Assembly (NCBI RefSeq): GCF_024703895.1
Contig: NZ_CP087968.1
Span: 558,001 to 622,000, forward strand
Length of the DNA: 64,000 bases
Direction: 5' to 3'
Source: Nocardioides sp. B-3
Lineage (GTDB): Bacteria > Actinomycetota > Actinomycetes > Propionibacteriales > Nocardioidaceae
The position numbers and the translations under genes are program-made. The notes under the pieces are model-generated. The model searched no databases, was not told the origin of the DNA, and saw only the letters and a program-made list of their open reading frames with translations. Each line of letters opens with the position of its first letter. Position 1 is the stretch's first letter. This document shows positions 8,372-18,070 of the stretch, in pieces.

Positions 8372-8413
8372 GGTGATCCGAAATCACCTTATTGCAGGTT
8401 GTTCGCAACAACC
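8372..8413. promoter_or_regulatory. Nur-like nickel box and inverted repeats upstream of cbiM
   Basis: TTGCAGGTTGTTCGCAA (8392-8408) fits the Streptomyces Nur consensus tTGCaa-N5-ttGCAA. It overlaps a perfect 7-3-7 palindrome GGTTGTTCGCAACAACC (8397-8413). A second dyad GGTGAT-N5-ATCACC lies at 8372-8388, between it and cbiM. The boxes stand between the divergent cbiM and bcp genes. Nickel control is inferred from the consensus as I remember it. Confidence 0.6.
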
Positions 8414-8461
8414 AACCAGTCGGATTGGTAGCAGTTTCCCCTCCGAACGAACAGGACCGAG

Positions 8462-8932
8462 ATGACCGACCGCCTGTCCCCCGGCGACACCGCCCCCGAC
8501 TTCACGCTCACCTCCGACACCGGCGAGGAGGTCACCCTCTCGGACCTTCGCGGCCGCAAGGTGATCGTCTACTTCTACCCCGCCGCGATGACCCCCGGCT
8601 GCACCAAGCAGGCGTGCGACTTCAGCGAGTCACTCGACTCTCTCAAGGGCGCGGGCTACGAGGTGCTCGGCGTGTCGAAGGACAAGCCGGCCAAGCTGGC
8701 GAAGTTCCGCGAGCGCGACCAGCTCACTCTCACCCTGCTCTCGGACGAGTCGCTCGACGTGCACAAGTCCTTTGCGGCGTACGGCGAGAAGAAGCTGTAC
8801 GGAAAGACCATCGAGGGCGTCCTGCGATCGACCTTCGTGATCGACGAGGACGGCCGGATCGAGCTGGCGCAGTACAACGTCAAGGCCACCGGTCACGTCG
8901 CGAAGCTGCGGCGGGACCTCGGTCTCGACTGA
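8462..8932 (+). CDS. bcp: Thiol peroxidase of the Bcp/PrxQ type
   Basis: Intact 156-residue peroxiredoxin that reduces hydroperoxides with thioredoxin. TAPDFTLTSDTGEEVTLSDL and YFYPAAMTPGCTKQACDF are the family motifs; C48 of PGC is the peroxidatic cysteine and the cysteine five residues later is the expected resolving one (PrxQ alpha-2 type). The usual KDxTPGCT is AMTPGCT here. Divergent from cbiM, so a Nur-like box could affect both. Confidence 0.95.
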   Translation: MTDRLSPGDTAPDFTLTSDTGEEVTLSDLRGRKVIVYFYPAAMTPGCTKQACDFSESLDSLKGAGYEVLGVSKDKPAKLAKFRERDQLTLTLLSDESLDVHKSFAAYGEKKLYGKTIEGVLRSTFVIDEDGRIELAQYNVKATGHVAKLRRDLGLD

Positions 8933-8967
8933 TCCCCGCCTCGGGCGTCGATAGGATCCCGGGGCAA

Positions 8968-9048
8968 GCCGAAGTGGTGGAATCGGCAGACACGCGGCGC
9001 TTAGGACGCCGTGCCTTCGGGCGTGGGGGTTCAAGTCCCCCTTCGGCA
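8968..9048 (+). tRNA. tRNA-Leu (TAG)
   Basis: Class II tRNA: acceptor GCCGAAG, anticodon loop CTTAGGA giving TAG, long variable arm, T-loop TTCAAGT. Only five Cs follow the T-loop, so the 5-bp T-stem and the CTTCGGC acceptor strand must share one base; family members have six. This looks like a 1-base deletion in a C run. CCA is not encoded. Confidence 0.9.
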
Positions 9049-9097
9049 CACAGCGCATTCGGCACACAGGAGGCATCCGCATCGCTAGGGTCCGCAC

Positions 9098-9974
9098 ATG
9101 GATTCTGCGATGACCGAGATCGGCCTGCCGATCGCCCTTGCCATCATCATGTTCGGGCTCGGCCCTGGACCTGACGCCCGCGGACTTCCGCCGGGTGGGC
9201 AAGCACCCCAAGGCGGTGTTCGTCGCGCTGATCTGCCAGCTCGTGGTGCTGCCGGCGATCTGCTTCGGCATCGTGCTGCTCTTCGACCTGCCGCCGTTCC
9301 TCGGTATCGGCCTGCTCCTGCTATCGGCCAGCCCGGGCGGGACGACGGCCAACCTGTTCAGCCACCTGTTCCGCGGCGACGTGGCCCTGAACATCACGCT
9401 GACCGCGATCAACTCGATCGTTGCGATCGCCACGCTGCCGATCATCACCAACCTCGCGATCGGCTACTTCGACCAGAGCGACAACGTGACCATGCCGCTG
9501 GCCGAGGTGGTCAAGGTCTTCGCGCTGATCCTGATCCCGGTGGGCATCGGCATGCTGGTCAGGTCAAAGAGCCCCGGGTTCGCGCAGCGGATGGACAAGC
9601 CGGTCCGCATGGCCTCAGCCGTCATCCCGGCCGTGCTGGTCCTCGGCATCCTCGCGAGCGAGTGGGAGAACGTCGGTGAATACCTCGCCGACGTCGGCCC
9701 GGCCGCGATTCTCTTCTGCGTGATCAGCCCGGTCGTCGGCTTCGTCGTCCCGCGTGCCTTCGGCATCGTCGAGAACCGGGCGATCGCGTCATCCTTCGAG
9801 ATCGGTGTGCACAACGCGACACTGGCGATCTTCGTGGCCGAGAACGTGCTGAACGAGGCCGAGATTGCCGTCCCCGCGGCGGTCTACGGATTGCTGATGT
9901 TCCCCCTCGCGGCACTGTGGGGGACCTTCGTCATCAAGAAGATCACCACAGCGAGCGAGTCCGTCGCCGTCTGA
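9098..9974 (+). CDS. Bile acid:sodium symporter family transporter (frameshifted)
   Basis: BASS-type secondary transporter, about 290 residues with 8-9 membrane helices. Family motifs include LDLTPADFRRV, SASPGGTTANLFSHLFRGDVALN and FEIGVHNATLAIFV, the last two being sodium-site regions. Substrate unknown; BASS proteins move organic anions with sodium. An extra C in GGCCCTGGA at about 9165 splits the N-terminal 22 residues from the rest. Leaderless start: TAGGGT then 6 nt then ATG 9098. Confidence 0.9.
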
Positions 9975-9975
9975 C

Positions 9976-10583
9976 CTACGCCGGGGCCTCCGCGATCCGC
10001 GGGGCCAGCGCGCAGTGCCTTGCCGCGGTGCGAGATGCGGTCCTTCTCGGCCGGGTCGAGCTCGGCGGAGGTCAGGTCGGCCTCGGCATGCTCGTCGGCG
10101 ACGAAGACGACGTCGTAGCCGAAGCCTCCGCTGCCGCGGGGAGCGTGGATGATCCGACCGGGCATCCGGCCGTGCTCGACCAGCTCTCCCCCGTCGGCGC
10201 CGACGAACGCGACGGCGCACTCGAACCCAGGCGTCTCGCCTGTCGTCCGGTAGGTCGCTGAGCTGGGCCAGCAACAGCTCGTTGTTCCGCGAGTCGCTCT
10301 TGGGAGGGCCGGACCACCGAGCCGACAGCACCCCCGGCATGCCGTTCAGCGCGCCGACGCACAGGCCGCTGTCGTCGGCGATCGTCGGCAGCCCGGTGGC
10401 CGCGAAGCCCGCGCGCGCCTTGAGCAGCGCGTTGCCCTCGAAGGTCGGCTGGTCCTCGACCGGCTCGTCGTAGTGCGACACGTCGTCGAGCCCCACGACC
10501 TCCACCCCGTCGACGTGCTCGGCCGGGATGCGCTGCATCTCGACCAGCTTCTTGGCGTTGCGCGAGGCGAGGAACACCCTCAT
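9976..10583 (-). CDS. rdgB: XTP/dITP diphosphatase RdgB/HAM1 (frameshifted)
   Basis: Nucleotide house-cleaning enzyme that hydrolyses dITP and XTP to monophosphates. Motifs: [13 protein letters not shown] at the N-terminus (SxNxxK), [23 protein letters not shown], and GGFGYDVVF near the C-terminus. One extra base at about 10229 and another at about 10008 interrupt the frame; corrected, it ends with TAG at 9976. ATG 10583 overlaps the rph stop (ATGA). The murI-Rv1339-rphA-rdgB order of mycobacteria is kept but interrupted. Confidence 0.93.
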
Positions 10584-11317
10584 CGCGCGAGCGCCTCCTG
10601 CTGGAGCCGGGTCAGGTCGACGCAGCCCTTGGCGGCAAGGTCGAGCAGGGCGTCCAGCTCGGCGCGGTCGAAGGCGACGCCCTCGGCGGTGCCCCGGACC
10701 TCGACGAAGGAACCGGTGCCGGTCATCACGACGTTCATGTCGGTCTCGGCCCGCACGTCCTCCTCGTAGGGCAGGTCGAGGCGCGGCACCCCGTCGATGA
10801 TGCCGACACTGACGGCGGCGACGGAGCCGGTCAGCGGCTCGCCCTTAAGCGCGCCGGTCGAGCGGAGGTGGGCGACGGCGTCCGCGAGGGCGACGTAGGC
10901 GCCGGTGATGGACGCGGTGCGGGTGCCGCCGTCTGCCCGGAGGACGTCGCAGTCGAGGACGATGGTGTTCTCGCCGAGCGCTTCGTAGTCGATGATCGCG
11001 CGCAGCGAGCGGCCGATCAGGCGCGAGATCTCGTGGGTGCGACCGCCGATGCGGCCCTTGACCGACTCGCGGTCGGAGCGGGTGTTCGTGGACGCGGGCA
11101 GCATGGCGTATTCCGCCGTCACCCAGCCCGAGCCGGAGCCCTTGCGCCAGCGCGGGACACCCTCGGTGGCCGACGCCGAGCACAGCACCTTGGTGCCGCC
11201 GAACTCGATCAGCACCGAGCCGGCCGCGTGGTCGAGCCAGTTGCGCGTGATGGTGATCGGGCGGAGCTGGTCGTCGGCGCGACCGTCGGCGCGGAGGGGA
11301 GCAGTGGAGATCGTCAT
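10580..11317 (-). CDS. rph: Ribonuclease PH
   Basis: Intact 245-residue phosphorolytic 3'-5' exoribonuclease that trims tRNA 3' ends. Motifs: [46 protein letters not shown] and [16 protein letters not shown], the phosphate and RNA binding regions. Leaderless start: TAGGTT, 7 nt, ATG 11317. Followed by rdgB with a 4-nt overlap. Confidence 0.97.
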   Translation of the reverse strand: MTISTAPLRADGRADDQLRPITITRNWLDHAAGSVLIEFGGTKVLCSASATEGVPRWRKGSGSGWVTAEYAMLPASTNTRSDRESVKGRIGGRTHEISRLIGRSLRAIIDYEALGENTIVLDCDVLRADGGTRTASITGAYVALADAVAHLRSTGALKGEPLTGSVAAVSVGIIDGVPRLDLPYEEDVRAETDMNVVMTGTGSFVEVRGTAEGVAFDRAELDALLDLAAKGCVDLTRLQQEALAR

Positions 11318-11331
11318 GGGGACAAACCTAG

Positions 11332-12106
11332 TCAGGCCACGGCCTCGTCCCGGAGCGGGTCTCGCCGCGCACCGAGCTCCGCCAGTGCCATCCGAGCGCC
11401 CCGGGGGCCGAGGTCGCCGGCGCGGCGCGCGAGCCACGGCACGCCGGCCTTCGCCAGCCGGGCCGGGTCCTCACGTCGCGAGGGGACGGTGCCCACACCG
11501 GCGGCCACGCACGGCGGCACGACTGCAGCCGCGCTCGGCCAGCGCTTCGGCGTACCAACCCGCGACCGCCCGGTGCCCCTGCCCCGACGGGTGCAACCGG
11601 TCGACCGACCAGAACGAGCGCGTCGTCACCTCGGGCCGCTGGGCGAGGTCGATGCGCACGGTGTCGTGCCGGGCATGGATCTCGTCGTAGGTCGCATTGA
11701 GCTGCTGGATCCGCTGCCACATCGGGCGCCGGAGCCAGCCGGGGAGGCCGAGCACCGAGGCATGGTCGTGGTAGCGGACCGTGAGCAGGAGCGCGCCGGC
11801 GTCTGCCAGCTCGGCCGCGGTCGTCACCAGCCGCTCCCGGACCCCGACCGGGTCCCGGGAGGACTTCATGGTGTCGTTGACGCCGACGATCACCGACGCG
11901 AGGTGCGGACGCAGGACCAGCGCCGGCCGGAGCTGCGAGTCGTGGACGTCGATCGTGGTCCCACCCGAGACGGAGAGGTTGACGAAGTCGACGTCGTAGG
12001 ACTGTGCGAAGGAGTCGGCCGGGAGCGCGGCCCAGCCGCGGCGTACGGGATCTCCGACACCGAACGTGGTGCTGTCCCCCGGGGCCGCGAACCGCAGTTG
12101 ACGCAT
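11332..12106 (-). CDS. SGNH/GDSL-family hydrolase (frameshifted near the C-terminus)
   Basis: Esterase/lipase-like hydrolase with the SGNH blocks: GDSTTFG near residue 10 (nucleophile Ser in GDS), [16 protein letters not shown] (block III GxND) and [12 protein letters not shown] (block V DxxH). No signal peptide is evident, so it is probably cytoplasmic; substrate unknown. The frame shifts at about 11525, after AEALAERG; the remaining 60 residues are in another frame and end at 11332. It lies between rph and an ABC exporter on the same strand. Confidence 0.85.
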
Positions 12107-12193
12107 GCCAGCAGCGTGTCGGCGCCCGGGAAGCATCGTCCTGCCACCGGATGACGGCGAGTCCAACGCCGCGTGAAGTTCCCCCGAAGAAAA

Positions 12194-12262
12194 CCAGCCG
12201 GGGCCGGTCATCCCCGTGGAAGACCGGTCCCGGCTGGTGTTGGCCCCTCCCCGTGGGGGCCA
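12194..12262 (-). terminator. Strong terminator hairpins after the ABC permease gene
   Basis: Arms of 16 nt, 12194-12209 and 12222-12237 (starting CCAGCCGGG and GACCGG), pair with one mismatch around a 12-nt loop. A second GGCCCC...GGGGCC hairpin sits just upstream, at about 12242-12261. Together they separate the ABC permease from the GDSL gene. Confidence 0.7.
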
Positions 12263-12273
12263 GTCAGTGGGAG

Positions 12274-13102
12274 CTACTTGAGCTCGGCCCTCGTCACCCG
12301 GCGCAGGCCGAGGACGAACGGCAGCACGACCCAGATCGCGAAGGTGAAGATCACCTGCAGCAGGGTGGTGGTGGAGGGTTCGGCAGCGTCGGGGCTCTGG
12401 CCCGGGTAGGGGCTGATCGCGAAGCCGAGGTCGATCCACGGAATGAGGTCCTTGGCCCAGTCGAAGAAGGCGTAGAGCGTGCCGTAGACCATGAAGGGCA
12501 CCAGCATGGCGACGACGTAGTAGACCGCGATCGCAGCAGGCGTGCTCAGGAAGACCGGGCCGAAGGCGAAGGCCATGGCGAAGAACGCCAGCTGGTTGAA
12601 GATCGACCGGGCGAACGTCCCGGCCTCGATGTCCCAGACGGGGTCGGTGCCGGTGATCGCGGCCGCCACCGGGGGTGCCGATGGTGCCGACGATGATGGC
12701 CAGCACGATGGTCACGGCGGCCGGGATCATCACGGTGGTGAACTTGGCCCACACGACGCGCATGCGGTGGGGCTCGAGCGTGAAGGACACCGGGCCGGTG
12801 CGCTGGCTCCACTCGCTGGTGATGCTGGTGATGGCCGGGACGGGGACGAGCAACGACACCGGGATCGTCATGATCTGCGCGAACTGGGTCGCGGACGGGC
12901 TCCCTTCGTCGCTGAGCGCGACGACGAGCAGCACGATGCCGAGGGCCAGCACGAGCAGACCGCCGGTGATGGCGAGCAGCCAGAAGCCGGCGCGGGTGTC
13001 CCACATCTTGCGCAGCTCGACCGACACGAGGCGCACGAACGGCACCTGCTGGGTCGAGGAGATGTCGATGGTCGGCGACGGGTCTGCAGCGACGGCTGTC
13101 AT
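12274..13102 (-). CDS. ABC-2 type exporter permease (frameshifted)
   Basis: Membrane subunit of an ABC exporter, about 275 residues with six hydrophobic segments: one after RLVSVELRKMWDTRAGF, a pair before EWSQRTGPVSFTLEPHR, and three in the C-terminal half. An extra base in the CCCCC run at about 12668 splits it. The start overlaps the ATPase stop (ATGA), so the two subunits form a coupled pair. The substrate is unknown; a divergently transcribed two-component system suggests cell-envelope stress or drug control, by analogy only. Confidence 0.88.
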
Positions 13103-14017
13103 ACCGCGACTCCTTCGGCGGTGATGCTCTCGCGCTGGGTGTCAGCGGTGAGCTCGAGGAACAGGTTCTCCGGGCCGCCCTCGGCGGGCCGGAGGTCGGT
13201 CAGCACGATCTGCTTGTCGGCCGCGACCCGGCCCACGTGCACGGGGTCGGTCTCGACCCGGAGCCCGTCACCGGCGGCCGAGACGGTGAAGCCGTTGCCC
13301 TCCAGCGCGGTCGACAGCGACGCGACGTCGAGCGCAGTGACGTGCGTGGCACCCCCCGCGCGACCGGCGAGCAGCTCCTGCTTGGTGCCGCTGGCCACGA
13401 TCTGGCCGCGACCGATCAGGATCATCTCGTCGGCGACCAGCTCGACCTCGTTGAGGAGGTGGCTGGAGAGCAGCACCGTGCCACCGCGGTCGGCATAGTC
13501 CTTCAACAGTCCGCGCATCCACCGGATGCCGGCCGGGTCGAGGCCGTTGGCGGGCTCGTCGAGGATCAGCACCGACGGGTCGCCGAGCAGGGCGTGCGCG
13601 ATGCCGAGCCGCTGGCGCATGCCGAGCGAGTAGTTGCAGGAGCCGACGCGTCGACTCCACGTCGGACAGGCTCACCGGGGCCAGCATCTCGTCGACCCGG
13701 GAGGCCGGCAACCCCATCTGCTTGGCGCCGAGCGTGAGGACCTCGCGGCCCGTACGTCCGGCGTGCTGGGCGGAGGCATCGAGGAGCACACCGACGTGGC
13801 GACCGGGGTTGGGGATGTCGCGGTAGTGGTGACCACCGATCGTGACCTCACCAGCCGTGGCCGGCGTCAGCCCGACCATCACGCGCATCGTGGTCGTCTT
13901 GCCGGCACCGTTGGGGCCCGGGAACCCGGTCACACGACCGGGTCGGCAGGTGAACGTCACGTCCCGCACGGCCGTGAAGTCGCCGTACTTCTTGGTCAGA
14001 GAGGTCACCCGGAGCAT
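13099..14017 (-). CDS. ABC exporter ATP-binding protein (frameshifted)
   Basis: ATPase of the exporter. LTKKYGDFTAVRDVTF, Walker A GPNGAGKTT, signature YSLGMRQRLGIA, Walker B VLILDEPANGLDP and H-loop LLSSHLLNEVE are visible, plus a ~90-residue C-terminal extension typical of BcrA/CcmA-like exporters. The frame breaks at about 13650, just before the signature. ATG 14017 faces the histidine kinase gene across a 99-bp divergent region. Confidence 0.92.
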
Positions 14018-14116
14018 GCGCCCCAGCCTGTCGGCCCGGACCGCCCCGGACATCGGTCGCAGGGCTGGACCCTGCCCCTACCTAAGTAGGGGGCCGCTGC
14101 GCTTAGCCTTGCCCCC

Positions 14117-15297
14117 ATGGAAGGTCAGGTGGAGCGCCCGCGCGCCGAGGACACCCGGCCCGACCTGACACTGGCCGGCCACGCGTGGCGCCCGGCCGTC
14201 TGCCTCGCCTTCTCCCTGCTCATCTGGTCACAGGCCGTCGAGGCCGAGTGGTCCCGGCACCGGACGACCTTCTGGTTCGAGATCATCCCGGGGCTGATCG
14301 CGTTCGTGGCGGTGATCTTCCGGCGCCGCGCACCGGTGCTCTTCGCCGCCCTGATCGCTTGCCTGAGCGCCTTCTCCGGTCTCGCATCCGGCCCAGCCAC
14401 CCTCGCCGCCGTCTCGTTGGCCACGCAACGGCGGCCCGGCCCGATCATCGGCGTCGGCCTGCTCAACTTCGCCTGCGCGATGACCTACACGCTCTATGCG
14501 CCCTTCGAGCTGAACGGGCCCATCTGGGTCTCCGTGGTGATCAACCTCGTCACGAACGGCGCGATGATGGGCTGGGGCATGTATCTCGGCTCTCGCCGCG
14601 AGCTGATCTGGACGCTGCGCCACCGCGCCTCCCGCGCCGAGTCCGAGCAGGAGCTCCGGGTCGCGCAGGGCCGCAGCCGAGAACGCGAGCGGATCGCGCG
14701 CGAGATGCACGACGTGCTCGCACACCGGATCACCCAGATCTCCATGCAGGCGGGCGCGCTCGCGTTCCGCGACGACCTCGAGGCCGACCAGCTCCAGCGA
14801 CGGCCTCGGACAGATCCGGGGCAAGTCCAACGAGGCGATCAACGAGCTGCGCGGTGTGCTGGGGGTGCTCCGCGACGAGGTGACCGGCGAGCTCGTCGAG
14901 GGGCCGCAACCGACGTACGCCGACATCGCCGCCCCGGTCAGTGAGTCGCGCGACCACGGTCTCCACGTCGAGTTCAGCGACCGGGTGGACCGCTCGATCG
15001 ACGCGGTGCCGGACGTCGTCGGGCGCGCGCTCTACCGGATCATCCAGGAGGGGCTCACCAACGCCACCAAGCACGCGCCCGGTGCCCGCGTGAGCATCGC
15101 GCTCAGCGGCTCGCCCGAGCACGGGATCGACGTGCTGATCCGCAACCCCCTCGGGTTCGCCGCCGCTCTCCGCGCCGGGAGCGGGCCTCGGCCCGGTGGG
15201 CCTGTCCGAACGTGCCGAGCTGCGTGGCGGCACCCTCGTGCACGGCCGCGAGGGCTCGGCGTTCGTGCTGCGCGGGTCGATACCGTGGATCGCATGA
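14117..15297 (+). CDS. NarL-type sensor histidine kinase (frameshifted)
   Basis: Membrane sensor kinase of the HPK7 class: about five membrane segments in residues 25-155, a coiled linker, the H-box [20 protein letters not shown] with the phospho-accepting His, an HATPase N-box [14 protein letters not shown], and a terminal G-box [12 protein letters not shown] after correction. Extra bases at about 14800 and 15183 split it. TAGCCT ends 7 nt before ATG 14117 (leaderless). The stop overlaps the response regulator start (ATGA). Confidence 0.92.
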
Positions 15298-15965
15298 GGC
15301 GGCCTCCGACGAAGACGATCAAGGTCCCGGTCGTCGACGACGATCCACTCGTCCGCTCCGCGCTGGCCCTGATGCTGGGCGGTCAGCCCGACCCGGTCCT
15401 CGTGGGCGAGGCCGGCGACGGCGCCGAGGCGCTGGCGATGGTCGAGCGCGAACGGCCGCACGTCGTGCTGATGGACATCCGGATGCCGGTGATGAACGGT
15501 CTCGACGCCACCAAGGCGCTCCTGCAGCTGCCGCAGGCCCCGTCCGTGATCGTGCTGACGACGTTCCGGGCCGACGACTACGTGTTCGCCGCCGTCGCGG
15601 CCGGCGCCGACGGGTTCTTGCTCAAGGACACGCCGCCGGCCGAGATCGTCACCGCCGTACGCCGCGTGGCGGACGGCGAGGCCATCCTCTCGCCGTCGGT
15701 CACCCGCACGGTGCTGGAGCAGATGCGCCTGACCCAGCCGCTCGATCGCTCCGCGGTCGCGGAGGAGCGGATGGCCACCCTCACGCTGCGCGAGCGCGAA
15801 GTCGCGATCTGCGTCGGGCGTGGGCTGAGCAACGCGGAGATCGCGGGCGAGCTCTACCTCTCGATCCCCACCGTCAAGGCCCACGTCTCGCGGCTCTTCG
15901 ACAAGCTCGACTCGACCAACCGCGTGCAGATCGCGATGGTCGTGCACGACGCGGGGCTGGTCTGA
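15294..15965 (+). CDS. NarL/FixJ family response regulator
   Basis: Intact 223-residue regulator. Receiver domain: acidic VVDDDPLVR, phospho-acceptor Asp in VVLMDIRMP, Lys in LLKDTPP; then a LuxR-type helix-turn-helix [28 protein letters not shown]. Overlaps the kinase by 4 nt and is its cognate partner. Likely target is the divergent ABC exporter. Its stop is one base from the convergent metallo-hydrolase stop. Confidence 0.96.
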   Translation: MRRPPTKTIKVPVVDDDPLVRSALALMLGGQPDPVLVGEAGDGAEALAMVERERPHVVLMDIRMPVMNGLDATKALLQLPQAPSVIVLTTFRADDYVFAAVAAGADGFLLKDTPPAEIVTAVRRVADGEAILSPSVTRTVLEQMRLTQPLDRSAVAEERMATLTLREREVAICVGRGLSNAEIAGELYLSIPTVKAHVSRLFDKLDSTNRVQIAMVVHDAGLV

Positions 15966-15966
15966 G

Positions 15967-16730
15967 CTACAGCTCGATGACCATCCCGGCGACCGCGACG
16001 TCGAGCTGACCGGTCCAGTGGCCTTCGCCTCGGCGAGTGCGACCTGAGCGTCGTGCCACGGCGGGATGTGGGTGAGCACGAGCCGGCCGACGCCGGCCTC
16101 GGTGGCGGTCGTGCCGCACTCGGAGCCCGTCATGTGCAGGTCGGGCGGGTTGTCGACGCCGTCACGGAAGGACGCCTCGCACAGCAGCAGGTCGGCGCCC
16201 GCGGCGAGGTCGGTCAGCTCCCGGCAGGGGCCGGTGTCACCGCTGTAGACCGGGGTGCGGCCGTCGACGGTGACCTTCATGGCGAAGGCGTCGACCGGGT
16301 GTACGACGACGCGGGCGGTCTCGACCGGGAACGGTCCGACCTGCACGGGGCCGGCGTGCGCGTGGAAGTCGAACTCCTCGGTCATCCCCGGGTCGAGCGG
16401 CAAGTCGTAGGCCCGCGCGAGCCGCCCGGGGGTGTCCGAGGGACCCCACACAGGGATGCGCGGCTGCGGGCCGGTCGGGTGGTACTTGCGCATGACGTAG
16501 TAGCCGCACATGTCGAGGCAGTGGTCTGCGTGCAGGTGGCTCAGGAACACCGCGTCGATGGTCAGCGGGTCGGCGTAGCGCTGCAGGTGGCCGAGCGCAC
16601 CGTTGCCGAGATCGAGCAGGATCCGGAAGGTGCGACCGTCCAGCTCGGCCTCGAGGAGGTAGCTGCTCGCCGGCGACTCGGGGCCGGGATAGGAGCCCGA
16701 GCAGCCGAGGACGGTGAGGCGGGCGCTCAC
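15967..16730 (-). CDS. MBL-fold metallo-hydrolase, Rv1339-like phosphodiesterase (frameshifted at the end)
   Basis: Metallo-beta-lactamase fold protein with the zinc motif [18 protein letters not shown] (HxHxDH) at about residue 60, VYSGDTGPC and THIPPWHD later. It resembles the atypical cAMP phosphodiesterase Rv1339 of M. tuberculosis, which also sits between murI and rphA; that function is inferred from synteny and motif. A base is missing at about 16025, so the last ~15 residues read out of frame; corrected, it ends in TAG at 15967. GTG 16730 overlaps the murI stop. Confidence 0.88.
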
Positions 16731-17540
16731 GACAGTCCGCCGGCGAACTGGGAGGCGACCAGCAGGTCGGAGCCGAGGAACCGGCGACCGATCGTCTCGA
16801 ACTCGTCGGGGCTGCCGGTGGTGGCGAAGGAGTAGGTCGGCACGCCGCCCTCGCGCATCAGGTCGGTGCGTACGAGCAGCTTGTAGACGTCCTTGGCGCA
16901 CTCTTCGGCCGAGCTGACCGGGGGTGACGTCGTCGCCCATCACCAGCGAGATGACGCCGGTGAGCAACGGGTAGTGCGTGCAGCCGAGCACGAGCGTGTC
17001 GACACCCGCGTCGACGAGCGGCTGGAGGTATTCGTGGGCGACGTCGATGAGCTCGCTGCCGCCGGTCACGCCCTGCTCAACGAAGTCCACGAAGCGAGGG
17101 CACGCGCGGGTCAGGAGCTCGACGTGGGGCGCCGCGGCGAACGCGTCGTCGTAGGCCATCGACTCCGCGGTCGCGCGGGTGCAGATCACGCCGATCCTGC
17201 CGTTGCGCGAGGCGGCGACGGCGCGCCGGGTCGCGGGCAGGATGACCTCGACGACGGGTACGTCGTAGCGCTCGCGTGCGTCGCGCAGCATGGCCGCGCT
17301 CGCCGAGTTGCAGGCGATGACCAGCGCCTTGACGCCCTCGGCGTAGAGGTGGTCGAGGCACTCGAGGGCGTACTCGCGGACCTCGCTGATCGGCTTGGCG
17401 CCGTAGGGCTGGCGCGCGGTGTCACCGACGTAGCGGATGGATTCGTGCGGCAGCTGGTCGATGACCGACCGCGCGACCGTCAGCCCGCCGAAGCCGGAGT
17501 CGAAGATCCCGATCGGGGCTTCACGGGAGAGGGAGGGCAC
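16727..17540 (-). CDS. murI: Glutamate racemase (frameshifted)
   Basis: Makes D-glutamate for peptidoglycan. [15 protein letters not shown] with the first catalytic Asp, [10 protein letters not shown] with the first catalytic Cys, and [11 protein letters not shown] with the second Cys are all present. An extra C in ACCCCCGG at about 16930 splits off the last ~65 residues; corrected, the frame continues family-like to TGA at 16727. Since murI is normally essential, the break argues for a sequence error. GTG 17540 follows TAGCCT by 6 nt. Confidence 0.95.
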
Positions 17541-17604
17541 TGGGCAAGGCTAGGGCTGCGCGGGGAGAAAGGCACGCGCTCGGCGGCGTCGGTCCCGTCA
17601 CACG

Positions 17605-17970
17605 TCACGACGTCGGGTTGTCGCCCGCGTGCCCGGCGATCCACTGCATCAACGGGACGAGGTGTGCGGCGAGCTCCGCGCCCGGCTCGGTGAGGGAGTA
17701 CTCCACGTGCGGGGGCACGACCGGCCGGGCGTCGCGGAGGACCGGGCCGTCGTCGGCCAGCGTGCGCAGCGTCTGGGCGAGCATCTTCTCGCTGACACCC
17801 TGCGCCCTGCGGCGCAGCTCGCTCCAGCGCAGTGGCTCTCCCTCGGAGAGGGCCAACAGCACGAGCACGCCCCACTTGCTCATCACGTGGTCGAGCAGGA
17901 CCCGGCTGTGGCAGGCCGCGGGGAAGACGCCGTCGGGGTAGAGCTCGCGGAGATTGCTACTCACCAACAT
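17605..17970 (-). CDS. HxlR-family regulator, QorR-like
   Basis: Intact 121-residue DUF24/HxlR winged-helix protein. C20 in AACHSRVLL lies in the N-terminal position of the redox-sensing cysteine of YodB and QorR; SKWGVLVLLALSEG and WSELRRRAQGVSEKMLAQTLR form the winged helix. It is divergent from an NmrA-type quinone reductase gene, the same arrangement as qorR-qor2 of Corynebacterium glutamicum, so redox control of that gene is a reasonable inference. Confidence 0.9.
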   Translation of the reverse strand: MLVSSNLRELYPDGVFPAACHSRVLLDHVMSKWGVLVLLALSEGEPLRWSELRRRAQGVSEKMLAQTLRTLADDGPVLRDARPVVPPHVEYSLTEPGAELAAHLVPLMQWIAGHAGDNPTS

Positions 17971-18000
17971 GTAGGTACCTTACTTCAAAGTGGGTACTAC
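17971..18000. promoter_or_regulatory. Imperfect palindrome between the HxlR and Qor2-like genes
   Basis: The start of the HxlR gene is followed at once by GTAGGTACC (17971-17979) and, 14 bases later, GGGTACTAC (17992-18000), around the small dyad ACTTCAAAGT (17982-17991). The position and dyad fit an HxlR-family operator; I know no exact consensus to test it against. Confidence 0.5.
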
Positions 18001-18070
18001 CCAATGGGAAGTTAGTGGAGCTCCCCTTCGTTGGGCCGGACGACAAGCCCTCCAACGAACAGGAATCACG

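Noticed and set aside
8343..8461. Cobalamin riboswitch before cbiM
   Set aside because: The region is only about 120 bp, lacks the B12-box consensus and instead holds compact protein-binding palindromes.
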